A DNA stretch of 64,000 nucleotides from NCBI GenBank assembly GCA_009760855.2, contig WPIO01000087.1, positions 1,617,001-1,681,000 on the forward strand, in the 5' to 3' direction. The notes under the pieces are model-generated. The model was not told where the DNA came from. It saw nothing but the letters and a program-made list of their open reading frames with translations, and searched no databases. The stretch is from Cristatella mucedo (taxonomy: Eukaryota; Bryozoa; Phylactolaemata; Cristatellidae). The position numbers and the translations under genes are program-made. Below, one piece after another: positions 63,162-64,000 of this stretch (within the stretch, counting starts at the first letter, position 1; each line of letters starts with the position of its first letter).

Positions 63162-64000
63162 GTGAGTGGATTAGCATTTGCTTGCCTGCGGGCCTTCAAA
63201 CTCGAGCGCGCGCTAGTCTCGAAGCTATCTCTTTCACCAGTTGCCGTGGGCGCGTAACCGTGCATTACGGTGCGCGATAGCGAATAAGGCAAGGGTCGTG
63301 CTGTACCTCTGCCGGTGCTGGTTTGGTGCCCGCCCCTCCACCGGAGGTCCTGCACGACCTTGCGTCTGCAGCCTGCCAGGCCAGGCAGAGCGTGAGTGCG
63401 TGCTTTTGGGAGGCGAGCGCATGGTAATTCACGTTTATTACCAACGATTTTGGCGTATGGTCGCACGAACGTAGTTCGCAATTTAGTTTCTTAAAAAGTA
63501 GGTTGGACAACGTTATCGAGGCTAGTTACATACGCTACATGAAGGCATTTCAATTAGGCGAGTTGGAACTTGTTATATATACATGTGTGCTCAGTTTCGT
63601 GGTCTTCAGCTTATATTTCGTAAATGAATGCTAGCCAGCAAACCTCGGAAAATTGATTGGTTAAAAAACCAGCTTGTCATTTGAAATTCTAGTTCGGTTA
63701 ACAATACAAAAGCCTAACCATCATGTTAGCTAATCAGTGTATTTTTGTAGTCGGTGCAAGCGATCCGGGCACCTGGTTTAAAAATGCTTCATTAGATAAC
63801 CACTGGCCTAGTTTCAGCCAGTCAAAATTTAAGACCTCAAGCTTTTTTAATTGCATAAGATTAACACAATAAAGTTCCCATTACATAGCTTTAGGTCTTT
63901 TCATTCTCGTGCCTCTGTTTACAAACACTGAGGACTTACTCGGCTGCCTTTTTATTCTACAAACACCCTTCAGCCGAAAGTTATATTGCTGTGTCTTTAA
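63162..64000 (+). other. first intron of the SRSF3/7-type gene
   Basis: Sequence after the donor. I looked for the RRM end (V-C-G-x-R-V-R-V) and a CCHC knuckle and saw neither, so the next exon lies beyond the edge. Confidence 0.6.

Overview
The window is eukaryotic and almost certainly from an invertebrate animal. It has intron-containing genes with GT/AG boundaries, CpG-rich promoter islands, long dinucleotide microsatellites, tRNA-derived SINEs and many copies of two L2/CR1-type non-LTR retrotransposons whose 3' ends carry ATT-rich tails. The exact phylum cannot be fixed from sequence alone; the long, repeat-duplicated stathmin resembles the protostome (fly-type) form more than the short vertebrate protein.

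Three genes can be supported. (1) A complete stathmin-family gene on the + strand, six coding exons from 25535 to 44050, joins in frame to a 237-residue protein. It has a capping-type N-terminus with SP sites, a PKA-type RRLS site exactly on the exon 2/3 junction, and three repeats of a tubulin-binding helix carried on phase 0-0 exons. (2) A complete SR-type splicing-factor gene on the - strand, four coding exons from 60204 down to 53888, gives a 223-residue protein: Arg/Ser/Gly-rich N-terminus, RRM, one CCHC zinc knuckle, RS/Gly-rich tail. (3) The first coding exon (62959-63161, + strand) of an SRSF3/SRSF7-type gene that runs off the right edge. Genes 2 and 3 are head to head, share an intron at the same RRM position and phase, and probably share a bidirectional promoter around 62.6-62.9 kb.

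Layout: 1-24 kb is gene-poor and filled with degenerate LINE and SINE copies, one long L2 copy (11.5-14.2 kb) and an orphan CpG-rich, promoter-like island at 8.1-9.5 kb. 24.2-44.2 kb is the stathmin locus; its introns hold a young L2 copy (26.0-28.3 kb, antisense), a second LINE family with a nested insertion (30.8-32.9 kb), a pogo/Tigger-like MITE, SINEs and large CT and GT tracts. 44.2-53.9 kb is gene-free, with another family-B LINE interrupted by a ~0.74 kb insertion, GT and CAG microsatellites. 53.9-64 kb is the SR-gene pair.

Functionally, stathmin sequesters tubulin dimers and regulates microtubule turnover, while the two SR proteins bind RNA and direct splice-site choice in the nucleus. 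No operon-like logic links them. Coordinates of exons were read from codon phase and splice dinucleotides; repeat boundaries are approximate (about 10-50 bp).
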